NCBI RefSeq assembly: GCF_002013465.1
Contig: NZ_MAFC01000002.1
Coordinates: forward strand, 1 to 64,000
Length of the DNA stretch: 64,000 nt
Direction: 5' to 3'
DNA from: Mycobacterium sp. D16R12
Lineage (GTDB): Bacteria > Actinomycetota > Actinomycetes > Mycobacteriales > Mycobacteriaceae
The notes beneath the pieces are model-generated. The model did not search any database. It saw only the letters and a list, made by a program, of their open reading frames with translations, and was not told where the DNA came from. Within the stretch, counting starts at the first letter, position 1. Each line of letters begins with the position of its first letter. The position numbers and the translations under genes are program-made. Below, in pieces: positions 1 to 9,462 of the stretch.

Positions 1-150
1 GGATTCCTTGACCGGTTGGACCCGGCGCGATTACACGACGACCTCGTCGACGACACCTTCATCCGCAGCGCGATCGCCACCCACGGGGGGCCTGAAGCCT
101 TCGGTATCACGGCCGATTTCACCCGAACAGAACAGGTACAGGCATGGTGA
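1..150 (+). CDS. ABC transporter substrate-binding protein, C-terminal end (partial)
   Basis: The window opens inside a reading frame in frame 1 that runs 49 codons to a TGA at 148-150. The last residues (LVDDTFIRSAIATHGGPEAF and a short tail) look like the end of a NitT/TauT/SsuA-type periplasmic binding protein; the helix ending in DDTFIRSA is typical for that position. The permease start codon lies inside the stop (ATGGTGA), so the two are translationally coupled. The binding protein would deliver nitrate, sulfonate, taurine or a related small substrate; which one cannot be told from the tail. Confidence 0.6.
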   Translation, partial: GFLDRLDPARLHDDLVDDTFIRSAIATHGGPEAFGITADFTRTEQVQAW

Positions 151-971
151 GCACCGTCGAGAGCACGTCCACGATTACTCGCGATGGCGGAGCCCCACCG
201 CGGAGACCGCGAGTGCTCAGCAAGATCTGGCCTCCGGCATCGGCGATCGCCGCGAGCATGGCCCTCTGGTGGCTCGCGAGCTCAGTACTCAGCCAACCCC
301 ATTCGCTGCTACAACAGACGGCTCCGGACAAAGCACTGCCCGCAGCCATCGATCTGGTGAATCGTGGTGTGTTACTGCCGGATGTCGGAATAAGTCTGTG
401 GCGGTTACTGATCGGGCTGAGCCTGGCCGCCGTGATCGGGGTTCCAGCGGGTCTGCTGCTCGGTGTGAGCACCACCGCTGAACGTGCCACACGTCCGGTG
501 ATCCAGTTTCTGCGGATGATCTCACCGCTGTCGTGGACGCCGATCGCGGTGGCCGTGTTCGGGATCGGCAGCCAGCCGGTCATTTTTCTCATCGCCGCGG
601 CGTCGGTGTGGCCGATACTCATCAACACGACGGCGGGCGTCCATGGCATCGAACCCGGGTATCTGCATGTGGCACGGTCCTTTCATGCCACTCGCACCGA
701 GCTCCTCACCACGGTGATACTTCCGGCCATCCGGGGCAACGTTCAGACCGGGGTGCGCATCGCCCTGGGCATCGCCTGGGTGGTCCTAGTTCCTGCCGAA
801 ATGCTCGGCGTGCGATCAGGTTTGGGCTATCAGATCCTCAACGCACGTGATCAGCTGGCTTACGATCAGGTGGTGGCCGTCATTCTTGTGATCGGCGTGC
901 TCGGATACGCCCTGGATTCGGTGGCGCGACGAGTGCTGGCGCCGAGGTTTCGCGCACCTGGTGCCGGGTAG
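144..971 (+). CDS. ABC transporter permease, NitT/TauT (SsuC-like) family
   Basis: This 275-residue inner-membrane permease has about six hydrophobic segments. A cytoplasmic EAA-type loop lies around residues 175-205 (ARSFHATRTELLTTVILPAI), where the ATPase docks. It forms the channel of an importer for aliphatic sulfonate, taurine, nitrate or a similar solute. The ATG at 144 overlaps the stop of the upstream binding protein by 7 bases. No ATPase gene follows, so it is probably encoded upstream of the window. The transmembrane and family call is solid; the substrate is not determined. Confidence 0.85.
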   Translation: MVSTVESTSTITRDGGAPPRRPRVLSKIWPPASAIAASMALWWLASSVLSQPHSLLQQTAPDKALPAAIDLVNRGVLLPDVGISLWRLLIGLSLAAVIGVPAGLLLGVSTTAERATRPVIQFLRMISPLSWTPIAVAVFGIGSQPVIFLIAAASVWPILINTTAGVHGIEPGYLHVARSFHATRTELLTTVILPAIRGNVQTGVRIALGIAWVVLVPAEMLGVRSGLGYQILNARDQLAYDQVVAVILVIGVLGYALDSVARRVLAPRFRAPGAG

Positions 972-1012
972 GCTCACACCAGCCGTACTACCCGATAGCA
1001 GAGGTGGTCCAC

Positions 1013-1264
1013 ATGAACACGCTCGCACGCCGACTGATGATCGTCGCCGCGGGAACGATACTCCCGCTCGCCGCGGTGTCCGGCATCGCACCGGCCATCG
1101 GCTCGGCGGATCCCATCGTGCCCAACTGTCCGGACGGATGGTGGGACCCGGTGGCCAACACCTGCCGACCAGCGGTAGCGACAACACCCTTGAACTGCGA
1201 TAACGGTTGGTGGTGGGACCCGGTGGGCAACGTGTGCCGCCCACCGGTCATTCCACCTCAGTAG
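1013..1264 (+). CDS. small secreted protein with two CxxGWWDPVxNxCRP repeats
   Basis: The mature part of this 83-residue protein is almost only a tandem repeat. After a signal peptide (MNTLARRLMIVAAG..., cleavage near GSADP) come NCPDGWWDPVANTCRP and NCDNGWWWDPVGNVCRPP. Each unit has two cysteines that could form one disulfide, with a WWDP core. ATG 1013 is chosen because AGAGGTGG lies 6 bases upstream; an in-frame GTG at 1004 has no such site. Small secreted proteins with Cys-Trp repeats of this style occur in mycobacteria, but I know of no assigned function. Confidence 0.75.
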   Translation: MNTLARRLMIVAAGTILPLAAVSGIAPAIGSADPIVPNCPDGWWDPVANTCRPAVATTPLNCDNGWWWDPVGNVCRPPVIPPQ

Positions 1265-1271
1265 AGCGGCC

Positions 1272-1922
1272 TCACACCGCCAGGGCAGCGGTGGTGGCGG
1301 CGAACATGGTCGTCTTGATGGCGCCCAGGGTTCCGCTGCTCTTCCCGACCAGCGGACTCATCAGATCGACTGCGACGGTGAGTACCTCGTCTTCGGCCGC
1401 GGCCCGGTCGGCCAGACCCGCGGCAACGGCGGCGTCTCCGCCGTACCGATGCCCGGTGGTCATCGCGGTGACCGCTGTCTGCGGGGTCACCTTGGCCTGG
1501 ATGAGGCTCGCCATTCCGGGTGTGAACGGGATGTTGATATCGACCTCGGGGAAGCACAAGTACCCACGGTCGGATCGCATCACCCGATAGTCATGGGCGA
1601 CGGCGAGCATCGCCCCTGCTCCGAACGCGTGACCGTTGACCGCGGCGACGGTGGGCAGCGGGAGGGTGAGAACTCGACTCAAGAGCGCGTGCACGCGGCC
1701 GACGTACCAGTCAGATTGATCACCGTGCGACAGAAGCCAATCCAGATCGAGCCCGTTCGAGTAGAACTTTCCGGTTCCCACGGTGACCAATGGCTTGGCG
1801 TGTGTCAGCGCATCGTCGAGGAGCCCATTGACGGTATCGAGCCAATCGGGGGAGAAGCGGTTTTCGTCCACGCCGAGGTTCAGAACCGCGATGGTGTCGT
1901 GAAGTTCGAGGGTGGGGGTCAT
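1272..1922 (-). CDS. enoyl-CoA hydratase/isomerase family protein
   Basis: This crotonase-fold enzyme of 216 residues is somewhat short for the usual 250-260. The N-terminal strand (TLELHDTIAVLNLG), the oxyanion-hole region around residues 55-65 (GTGKFYSNGLDLDWLL) and AAVNGHAFGAGAMLAVAHDY around residue 100 are the family core. It probably hydrates or isomerises an acyl-CoA in beta-oxidation. The typical catalytic Glu pair is not obvious, so an isomerase or hydrolase activity is possible. ATG 1922 follows AAAGGAAA, and its first bases overlap the stop of the upstream TetR gene (ATGA), so the two are coupled in one operon. Confidence 0.82.
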   Translation of the reverse strand: MTPTLELHDTIAVLNLGVDENRFSPDWLDTVNGLLDDALTHAKPLVTVGTGKFYSNGLDLDWLLSHGDQSDWYVGRVHALLSRVLTLPLPTVAAVNGHAFGAGAMLAVAHDYRVMRSDRGYLCFPEVDINIPFTPGMASLIQAKVTPQTAVTAMTTGHRYGGDAAVAAGLADRAAAEDEVLTVAVDLMSPLVGKSSGTLGAIKTTMFAATTAALAV

Positions 1923-2581
1923 CCCGTATTTCCTTTCATTGTGGCGCCCTTCATTTTTGGGCGCACTGGTGGTGGATCGAGAGCAAGAATGGCGCGCACC
2001 GCGGCCTCCAGACGCGAGCGTGCCGCCGCATCGGGACGGCGGCGCCCCCGCAGCAGCAGGCCGGTCGGTAATCCCACGAGGCAGTCTTCGATGACCTGAA
2101 CCGCACGGCCGTCCTCCCGGTCCCATAGGGCTCGCGACAACAGAATGAACAACGCGACGAGCATGGCGTCTACGCCCGCCATGGCATCGGCGACGTCGTC
2201 AGGAACATCGGGGCCCACAAGGTCCTCGCGCCGTACGCCGAGCACCAGGCGCGAAGATTCTGGGAATCGTTCGGCGAAGACGGCGGGGGTGTCGGCGGCC
2301 GCGACAACGGCGTTCACCGCGGTGACGTGGATAGGCGCACCTGCCGCGAACGCTGCATCGACGGCGTCACGTTGCATGGCGAGAAACCGCTCGGCAGCAC
2401 GTAACCAGGCCCGTCCGACCATCGCACCGCGTGACCCGAAGGCGTGGTAGATGGCGCCGTTGGAAATCCCGGTAGCCAGCGAAACCGCCCGGACCGTCAC
2501 GGCCGCAGGTCCCTCGTCTACCGCGATCCGCTCGGTGGCATCGAGCAGATCGTCGATCGAATGGATGCGTGGCCGCGGCAC
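1919..2581 (-). CDS. TetR family transcriptional regulator
   Basis: The N-terminal helix-turn-helix spans about residues 5-50 (IHSIDDLLDATERIAVDEG, then ATGISNGAIYHAFGSRGAMV), followed by a helical ligand domain. Start is set at GTG 2581 (PRPRIHSIDDLL); upstream in-frame codons would run through the palindrome at 2591-2614. It is translationally coupled to the enoyl-CoA hydratase gene (ATGA) and divergent from qcrB. It probably controls itself and the hydratase through that palindrome, 10 bases ahead of its start, and possibly the divergent qcrB. The ligand is unknown. Confidence 0.85.
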   Translation of the reverse strand: MPRPRIHSIDDLLDATERIAVDEGPAAVTVRAVSLATGISNGAIYHAFGSRGAMVGRAWLRAAERFLAMQRDAVDAAFAAGAPIHVTAVNAVVAAADTPAVFAERFPESSRLVLGVRREDLVGPDVPDDVADAMAGVDAMLVALFILLSRALWDREDGRAVQVIEDCLVGLPTGLLLRGRRRPDAAARSRLEAAVRAILALDPPPVRPKMKGATMKGNTG

Positions 2582-2590
2582 ACCCGGAGA

Positions 2591-2614
2591 GTAACAGAGC
2601 GCTCGCTCTGTTAC
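2591..2614. promoter_or_regulatory. palindromic operator in front of the TetR gene
   Basis: Two 10-base arms GTAACAGAGC and GCTCTGTTAC are perfect inverted repeats separated by GCTC. The site lies 10 bases upstream of the TetR start codon, the usual place for a TetR autoregulatory operator. Assignment to this TetR is inference from position. Confidence 0.7.
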
Positions 2615-2647
2615 TGAAGCGGCCGACTCAAATAAATCTCCGACAAT

Positions 2648-2687
2648 TACTACCGCAAGTAGTAATGACGTACTACTCTCCGTAGTA
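2648..2687. promoter_or_regulatory. two tandem TACTAC-N5-GTAGTA palindromes upstream of qcrB
   Basis: TACTAC-CGCAA-GTAGTA (2648-2664) and TACTAC-TCTCC-GTAGTA (2671-2687) are two perfect 6-base-arm palindromes set 23 bases apart, i.e. about two helical turns. They end 30 bases before the qcrB ATG, so a bound protein would cover the promoter. TACTAC-type half sites resemble those of BlaI/MecI/CopY-type winged-helix repressors (TACA/TGTA cores), but this attribution is inference. The adjacent TetR palindrome has a different sequence, so a second regulator is implied. Confidence 0.6.
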
Positions 2688-2717
2688 GGCACAAAGTCTC
2701 TTCCCGAGGGAGCAGCT

Positions 2718-4304
2718 ATGGGTCAAGCAACGGAGCTTGCCAAGGCGGTCGATTCGCGCTACCACGCGGCGTCGGGCCTGCGAAGACAGATGAACAAGGT
2801 CTTCCCGACGCACTGGTCATTCCTGCTGGGTGAGATCGCGCTGTATAGCTTTGTAGTGCTGCTGCTCTCGGGCATCTATCTGGCCCTGTTCTTCGACCCG
2901 TCCATGGCCGAGGTCACCTACAACGGCGTCTACCAGCCGCTGCGCGGCATGCAGATGTCCAAGGCCTACGAGAGCGCCCTGAATCTGAGCTTCGAGGTCC
3001 GCGGCGGCCTGTTTGTTCGCCAGATCCACCACTGGGCTGCGCTGATGTTCGCGGCCTCAATCGTCGTGCACCTGGCCCGCGTCTTCTTCACCGGGGCGTT
3101 TCGCCGCCCCCGCGAGGCCAACTGGGTGATCGGCTCGCTGCTGCTGATCCTCGCCATGGCAGAAGGGTTCGCGGGCTACTCGCTGCCCGATGATCTGCTG
3201 TCCGGCACCGGACTTCGCGTGGTCACCCAGGGCATGATGTCGCTACCGATCGTCGGAACCTGGATGCACTGGGCGTTGTTCGGTGGCGACTTCCCCGGAA
3301 ACATCGTGCTACCAAGGCTTTACGCCCTGCATGTGCTGCTCATTCCCGCCATCATGATCGCACTCATCGGCGTACACCTGGCGCTGGTGTGGTATCAGAA
3401 GCACACGCAATTCCCGGGCCCGCGCCGCACCGAATCCAATGTTGTTGGGGTGCGGATCGTTCCGGTGTTCGCGATGAAATCCGGCGCGTTCTTCGCCGTC
3501 GTGACCGCTGTTCTCGCGCTCATGGGCGGCCTGCTGCAGATCAATCCGGTGTGGAATCTCGGGCCTTACAAGCCATCACAGGTAGCGGCTGGATCACCAC
3601 CGGATATCTACCTGATGTGGACCGACGGTCTGCTGCGGCTCGTCCCGGATTGGGAGCTGTACATCTTCGGCTACACCGTGCCCGCTGTGCTGTGGGGAGT
3701 GCTGGGCATCATGCTCGCGTTCGCGGTGATTGTCGCCTGGCCGTGGATCGAGAGACGCATGACCGGTGACGATGCGCATCACAACCTGCTACAGCGTCCG
3801 CGTGATGCTCCGGTGCGCACCGCCATTGGGGCAGCGGCGTTTTCGCTGTACATTCTGCTCACGCTGTCGTGCATCAACGACATCATTGCGCTGAAGTTCC
3901 ACATCTCGCTGAACGCGACAACGTGGATCGGTCGCATCGGCATGGTCATCTTGCCGATCGTCGTCTACTACCTCGCCTACCGGTGGGCCATCGGCCTGCA
4001 GCGCAGCGACCGCGCGGTGCTCGAACACGGCATCGAAACCGGCATCATCAAGCGACTGCCGCACGGTGAATACATCGAGCTGCACCAGCCGCTGGCCGGA
4101 GTCGACGAGCACGGCCACGCCATCCCGCTGCAGTACCAGGGCGCGGCAGTGCCGCAGCGCATGAACAAGCTCGGATCGGCCGGCGCACCCGGCACCGGCT
4201 CGTTCCTGTTCGCCGACCCCGCCGACGAACAAGCCGCACTGGTCGAAGCCGAGCACGCGTCCGCACATGCCGAATTGGCCGTGCTGCGGGGAAGATCGAG
4301 GTAA
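2718..4304 (+). CDS. qcrB: cytochrome bc1 complex cytochrome b subunit (stand-alone qcrB)
   Basis: Cytochrome b carries two b hemes and the Qo and Qi sites that oxidise menaquinol in the bc1-aa3 respiratory chain. In this 528-residue protein the four heme-ligand histidines are seen in [15 protein letters not shown] and in [16 protein letters not shown]. The Qo region has [15 protein letters not shown] and PDIYLMW at the PEWY-type position. The long soluble tail ([38 protein letters not shown]) is the actinobacterial form. A GAGGGAG site precedes ATG 2718. Unusually, qcrC, qcrA and ctaE are not next to it; the gene stands alone behind two palindromes. It is probably a second, inducible QcrB that would need core-operon partners. 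Confidence 0.93.
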   Translation: MGQATELAKAVDSRYHAASGLRRQMNKVFPTHWSFLLGEIALYSFVVLLLSGIYLALFFDPSMAEVTYNGVYQPLRGMQMSKAYESALNLSFEVRGGLFVRQIHHWAALMFAASIVVHLARVFFTGAFRRPREANWVIGSLLLILAMAEGFAGYSLPDDLLSGTGLRVVTQGMMSLPIVGTWMHWALFGGDFPGNIVLPRLYALHVLLIPAIMIALIGVHLALVWYQKHTQFPGPRRTESNVVGVRIVPVFAMKSGAFFAVVTAVLALMGGLLQINPVWNLGPYKPSQVAAGSPPDIYLMWTDGLLRLVPDWELYIFGYTVPAVLWGVLGIMLAFAVIVAWPWIERRMTGDDAHHNLLQRPRDAPVRTAIGAAAFSLYILLTLSCINDIIALKFHISLNATTWIGRIGMVILPIVVYYLAYRWAIGLQRSDRAVLEHGIETGIIKRLPHGEYIELHQPLAGVDEHGHAIPLQYQGAAVPQRMNKLGSAGAPGTGSFLFADPADEQAALVEAEHASAHAELAVLRGRSR

Positions 4305-4356
4305 CTCGGAGGCCGTCGACGGCGGTTCCAGCAGATGTATGCAGTACCGTCGAAGC

Positions 4357-4740
4357 ATGTCGCCGTGTTTGCGTGCCGTCGGCGCCGCGGTCTTGGCATT
4401 GGCGCTCATCGGTTGCACCCAGCCCTTACCGGCGCGCGCCGGCATCTCCCAGTGCAACCTGTCCGAGCTGCCTTCCGAAGCCGCCGGGACGGTGGACCTT
4501 ATTCACGCCGGCGGACCATTTCCGTATCCCCGTAATGACGGCGTCGTGTTCCAGAATCGCGAGAGGATCTTGCCCTCCGAGCCCCGCGGGTATTACCACG
4601 AGTACACGGTCCGCAGTCCGGGCAGTAAGACGCGCGGCACGCGGCGCATCATCACCGGTGGCAATCCGCTGAAAGATCCGCCGCACGTGTACTACACGGG
4701 CGATCACTACCAGTCATTCTGTGAGGTTGGCGGCGCATGA
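4357..4740 (+). CDS. secreted guanyl-specific ribonuclease (barnase/RNase Sa type), lipoprotein-like signal
   Basis: The mature domain of this 127-residue protein matches the small microbial RNase fold. FPYPRNDGVVFQNRERILP leads to YYHEYTV, which carries the catalytic Glu. GTRRIITGG carries the Arg, and VYYTGDHYQSFCEV carries the catalytic His. The signal peptide (SPCLRAVGAAVLALALIGC) ends in a lipobox-like LIGC, with an alternative cleavage after PARA. The ATG at 4357 has a poor ribosome site; ATG 4339 is possible. The stop overlaps the start of a barstar gene (ATGA), the classical arrangement of an exported RNase with its cytoplasmic inhibitor. Confidence 0.8.
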   Translation: MSPCLRAVGAAVLALALIGCTQPLPARAGISQCNLSELPSEAAGTVDLIHAGGPFPYPRNDGVVFQNRERILPSEPRGYYHEYTVRSPGSKTRGTRRIITGGNPLKDPPHVYYTGDHYQSFCEVGGA

Positions 4741-5042
4741 AGACCTATCTCGTCGATGGCTCCCACGTCCGTACCCGGGCGGACTTCTTCACCGAGCTCG
4801 GCCGCGCGGTGAACGGGCCGGGCGGCTATTTCGGCAGCAACCTGGATGCCCTTGTGGATTGCCTTCGAGGTGGATTCGGTACCCCCGAAGATGAGCCGTT
4901 CCGGTTTGTGCTGCGGGACGCGGCGCGCATCAAGTCGGCGGTGGGGAAGAGGGACTGGGATGCCATCGAGGAGATCTTCGAGGAGGCCGGCGTACCGCTG
5001 ACGACGCGTGCCGAGCCGAAAGACGCAGACGACAGAGGTTGA
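4737..5042 (+). CDS. barstar family ribonuclease inhibitor
   Basis: This 101-residue cytoplasmic inhibitor would bind and block the RNase encoded immediately upstream. The barstar core is visible: MKTYLVDGSHVRTRADFFTELGRAV, then YFGSNLDALVDCLRGGF (the helix that plugs the RNase active site with acidic residues), and a later FRFVLRDAARI strand. The start overlaps the RNase stop by 4 bases, so the inhibitor is made together with the toxin. It converges on katG, and a GC-rich hairpin separates the two. Confidence 0.88.
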   Translation: MKTYLVDGSHVRTRADFFTELGRAVNGPGGYFGSNLDALVDCLRGGFGTPEDEPFRFVLRDAARIKSAVGKRDWDAIEEIFEEAGVPLTTRAEPKDADDRG

Positions 5043-5064
5043 CGAGTCCTCGCAGATAGCGCGA

Positions 5065-5090
5065 TGGCCGGCCCCCGAAGGAGCCGGCCA
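5065..5090. terminator. hairpin between the convergent barstar and katG genes
   Basis: TGGCCGGC (5065-5072) and GCCGGCCA (5083-5090) form a perfect 8-pair stem with a 10-base loop, between the barstar stop and the katG stop. There is no T-tract on either side. It is probably a bidirectional terminator of the U-less kind common in mycobacteria. Confidence 0.6.
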
Positions 5091-5107
5091 CCTACGTGCT
5101 GCGAATA

Positions 5108-7360
<2,253 letters not shown>

Positions 7361-7819
7361 TCACGTGTGTGATCCCGAAATTCGTGTGGGGGTCTGCGGG
7401 GAAGCGCAGGCGGGGCATAGGCCCCAATAGATAACTTCGGCCTCCTCAAGGACGAAACCGTTGTAGTCGGATGGGGTGAGGCACGGTGCGGCACCGACGG
7501 CGCAATCGACGTCCGCGATGACGCCGCACGAGCGGCATACGACATGGTGATGGTTGTCGCCGACGCGCGATTCGTACCGCGCGACGGAACCGGACGGCTG
7601 GATCTTGCGCACCAGGCCCGCGGAAGTCAGGGCCGCCAAGACGTCGTACACGGCCTGCCGGGACACCTCGGGCAGACCGGTCCTGACAACACCGAAGACG
7701 GTCTCGGTATCGGCATGCGGGTGCGCTTCCACGGCTTCGAGGACGGCGACCCGGGGCCGGGTCACCCGCAGATCAGCAGTCCGCAGCAGCGCCGCGTACT
7801 CATCTGAAGTGAGGGTCAC
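7361..7819 (-). CDS. furA: Fur family peroxide-sensing regulator FurA
   Basis: This winged-helix metalloregulator represses itself and katG and is relieved by peroxide. It has TADLRVTRPRVAVLEAVEAHPH at the N-terminus, the recognition helix SRQAVYDVLAALTSAGLV, a metal site HHHVVCRSCG and a second CxxC (CPACAS). GTG 7819 is preferred over TTG 7837 (residues MRHTDL extra). A -10-like CATACT ends 6 bases before this GTG, giving a leaderless transcript, as described for mycobacterial furA. Protein length is then 152 residues. It forms an operon with katG downstream. Confidence 0.93.
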   Translation of the reverse strand: MTLTSDEYAALLRTADLRVTRPRVAVLEAVEAHPHADTETVFGVVRTGLPEVSRQAVYDVLAALTSAGLVRKIQPSGSVARYESRVGDNHHHVVCRSCGVIADVDCAVGAAPCLTPSDYNGFVLEEAEVIYWGLCPACASPQTPTRISGSHT

Positions 7820-7825
7820 CAGGTC

Positions 7826-7856
7826 AGTATGCCTCAACTATCTGGAATCAATCCAG
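7826..7856 (-). promoter_or_regulatory. furA promoter (leaderless) with embedded palindrome
   Basis: On the minus strand CATACT (7831-7826) sits 6 bases before the GTG start, the position of a -10 box for a leaderless mRNA. Upstream, 7842-7856 reads CTGGA-ATCAA-TCCAG, a perfect inverted repeat overlapping the -35 region; it may be the FurA operator. A canonical -35 at 17-base spacing is not evident. Confidence 0.5.
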
Positions 7857-7973
7857 GAAATCCACGAAAGAATTGGAAAGAGTTCGCAACCCGCCTGACC
7901 AGCACAAAGGGTCGGCAATGATCGTCAAATGGTGTTGGCGCCGAGCGCTTTTGCGCTGGGCAGCCGAGGGGAA

Positions 7974-8405
7974 TTACCTCGCCGGCATGGTTTCGATCAC
8001 GCCGCCGAGCAGCCTGCGCAGCTGTGCGCGATCCTTGTCTGTCATGTTGGCGAGTATCTCGTCGTCATCCTCGCGCAGAGTGGCGTCGGCACGCTCGAAG
8101 AGCTTGCGCCCTTTGGCGGTCAACTCGGTGGTGAGCACCCTGGCGTCAGCCTGTCGACGCGACCGAAGCACCAGGCCTGCTTCTTCGAGGGACCGCTGGA
8201 CCAGACTTACCGCCTGGGGCGTGATGCGAAGCTCGGCGGCGATCTCAACATTGGATATCCCAGGCTGCGCGGACAGTACGGCCAAGCACTCCATCTGCGG
8301 AACCGTCACGCCGAAGTCGCGCACGATCACCGAGGCTCGTGACCAGAGCACTCGATAGATCTGAGACACCAGGATGCCCATCGGAGATTCCTCGTGTGTG
8401 CTCAT
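7974..8405 (-). CDS. MarR family transcriptional regulator
   Basis: This 143-residue winged helix protein dimerises on DNA. The recognition helix region is QPGISNVEIAAELRITPQAV (about residues 48-68), with the wing SLEEAGLVLRSRRQADARVL following. It shows the usual MarR C-terminal dimerisation helices (FERADATLREDDDEILANM). A short inverted repeat just upstream suggests autoregulation. No neighbour is an obvious target; the genes on both sides point elsewhere. Ligand unknown. Confidence 0.88.
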   Translation of the reverse strand: MSTHEESPMGILVSQIYRVLWSRASVIVRDFGVTVPQMECLAVLSAQPGISNVEIAAELRITPQAVSLVQRSLEEAGLVLRSRRQADARVLTTELTAKGRKLFERADATLREDDDEILANMTDKDRAQLRRLLGGVIETMPAR

Positions 8406-8409
8406 ACCT

Positions 8410-8423
8410 CGCTAACACTAGCG
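8410..8423. promoter_or_regulatory. inverted repeat CGCTA-N4-TAGCG upstream of the MarR gene
   Basis: CGCTA-ACAC-TAGCG lies 5 bases before the MarR start codon, within or just after its promoter. Its position suits an autorepression site; the arms are short, so this is tentative. Confidence 0.4.
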
Positions 8424-8553
8424 GACTTCGCCAATTTTCAACCGCCCGTAGAGTTGCGACATGGCGGCGTGTCGTCCAGAAAGTTCGCGCCAATTCGTCA
8501 GTGCATCAAGCACATTGATTAATGCTCTTGATGAGCGCCCGGCTACCCCCCAC

Positions 8554-9219
8554 TCACGACGAGGCGGCTCCGGGGGCCCGCACCACCATGGGGACGGCGG
8601 GGAAGTAGGCGGCCATCACCGACCGAGACTTCCGCAAAGCCGCTGTGCCGTAACCTTTCTTCCGATGGTCGGGATGAACCCAGATCCGCACGTTCACCTC
8701 ACCGTCGACCAGCTCGCCAAAGACGATGCCGACCTTGCTGGGCCCTTCGAACGCGACGAACCAGGCCGCTTCCTCGTCGTCGATGCGTGCGAGCGCCGCC
8801 CGCAGCTCGTCTTCGAGGCCGCCCGCCGGGGCACCGGAACCGTCTCCCGCCTGACCCACCTCGTCGGTGCGGGCCGCGAAGATATCGGCGTCGGAAGCGC
8901 CGGAGAACGGTCGTAGTTCGAGGCTGTCTCCCGAGCTCGCGGGGCGCTCCATGAGGGTGAAGGTGAGCTGGCTGTTGAGATCCTCGAGCTCTGCGGCGTT
9001 CTTACGGCGCTCGTCCTTGGTCAGCTGGTCGAAGGACATGCCCATGACCGCTTCGCCACCCAGGTGGGAGGTTCCCAGCAATGTGGCGATCGCATCGATG
9101 GCGCTTTTCCGGTCATCGGCTTCGACAATCAGATCAAGCACTTCATGACGCCGTTCGAAGGCGTTCGTGAGTGCGTCGGCAATCTCGCGGCGGGTGGCAA
9201 GGCGGTCGTGATCGGTCAT
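8554..9219 (-). CDS. GNAT family N-acetyltransferase with extra N-terminal helical domain
   Basis: The C-terminal half of this 221-residue protein is a GNAT fold: EAAWFVAFEGPSKVGIVFGE, VNVRIWVHPDHRKKGYGTAA with the acetyl-CoA loop RKKGYG, then a short end. The N-terminal 70 residues (FERRHEVLDLIVEADDRKSA, LLGTSHLGGEAVMGMSFDQL, TKDERRKN) look like the coiled region of DNA gyrase subunit A, where IL..SHLGG..-type helices close the gate. The fusion is odd; the helices may mimic a dimerisation surface. Substrate unknown. ATG 9219. Confidence 0.75.
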   Translation of the reverse strand: MTDHDRLATRREIADALTNAFERRHEVLDLIVEADDRKSAIDAIATLLGTSHLGGEAVMGMSFDQLTKDERRKNAAELEDLNSQLTFTLMERPASSGDSLELRPFSGASDADIFAARTDEVGQAGDGSGAPAGGLEDELRAALARIDDEEAAWFVAFEGPSKVGIVFGELVDGEVNVRIWVHPDHRKKGYGTAALRKSRSVMAAYFPAVPMVVRAPGAASS

Positions 9220-9248
9220 GGCGTCAGCCTACGACCGGTAGGCCGAGC

Positions 9249-9270
9249 GCGCTCAAGAAACGTTGAGCGC
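9249..9270. repeat. inverted repeat GCGCTCAA-N6-TTGAGCGC
   Basis: Perfect 8-base arms with a 6-base spacer lie 29 bases upstream of the GNAT start. It could be an operator for the GNAT gene or a small hairpin; no T-tract follows in either direction. Confidence 0.5.
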
Positions 9271-9462
9271 AAGGGTTGACATGTCGCCGTACAGGGTCGG
9301 AGTGTCACCGTTCGGTCACAGTACGACAACTCATTGGCCATGTCGCAGAACCTAATTGGGATCTGCGCGATGTCGGCGGTAGAAAGGATCTTGGTGGTCA
9401 TCGCCGGCCGGAAAAAACCACCCGGGAGCCAGTGTTCACGGCCGGAGAGAAGCGACAATCGA

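Noticed and set aside
119..649. Long antisense frame over the ABC permease and similar frames over most genes
   Set aside because: They mirror real genes in GC-rich DNA, have no domains, and codon use fits the opposite strand.
4267..4357. Longer form of the secreted RNase starting at 4267
   Set aside because: It would start inside qcrB and put about 30 residues ahead of an obvious signal peptide.
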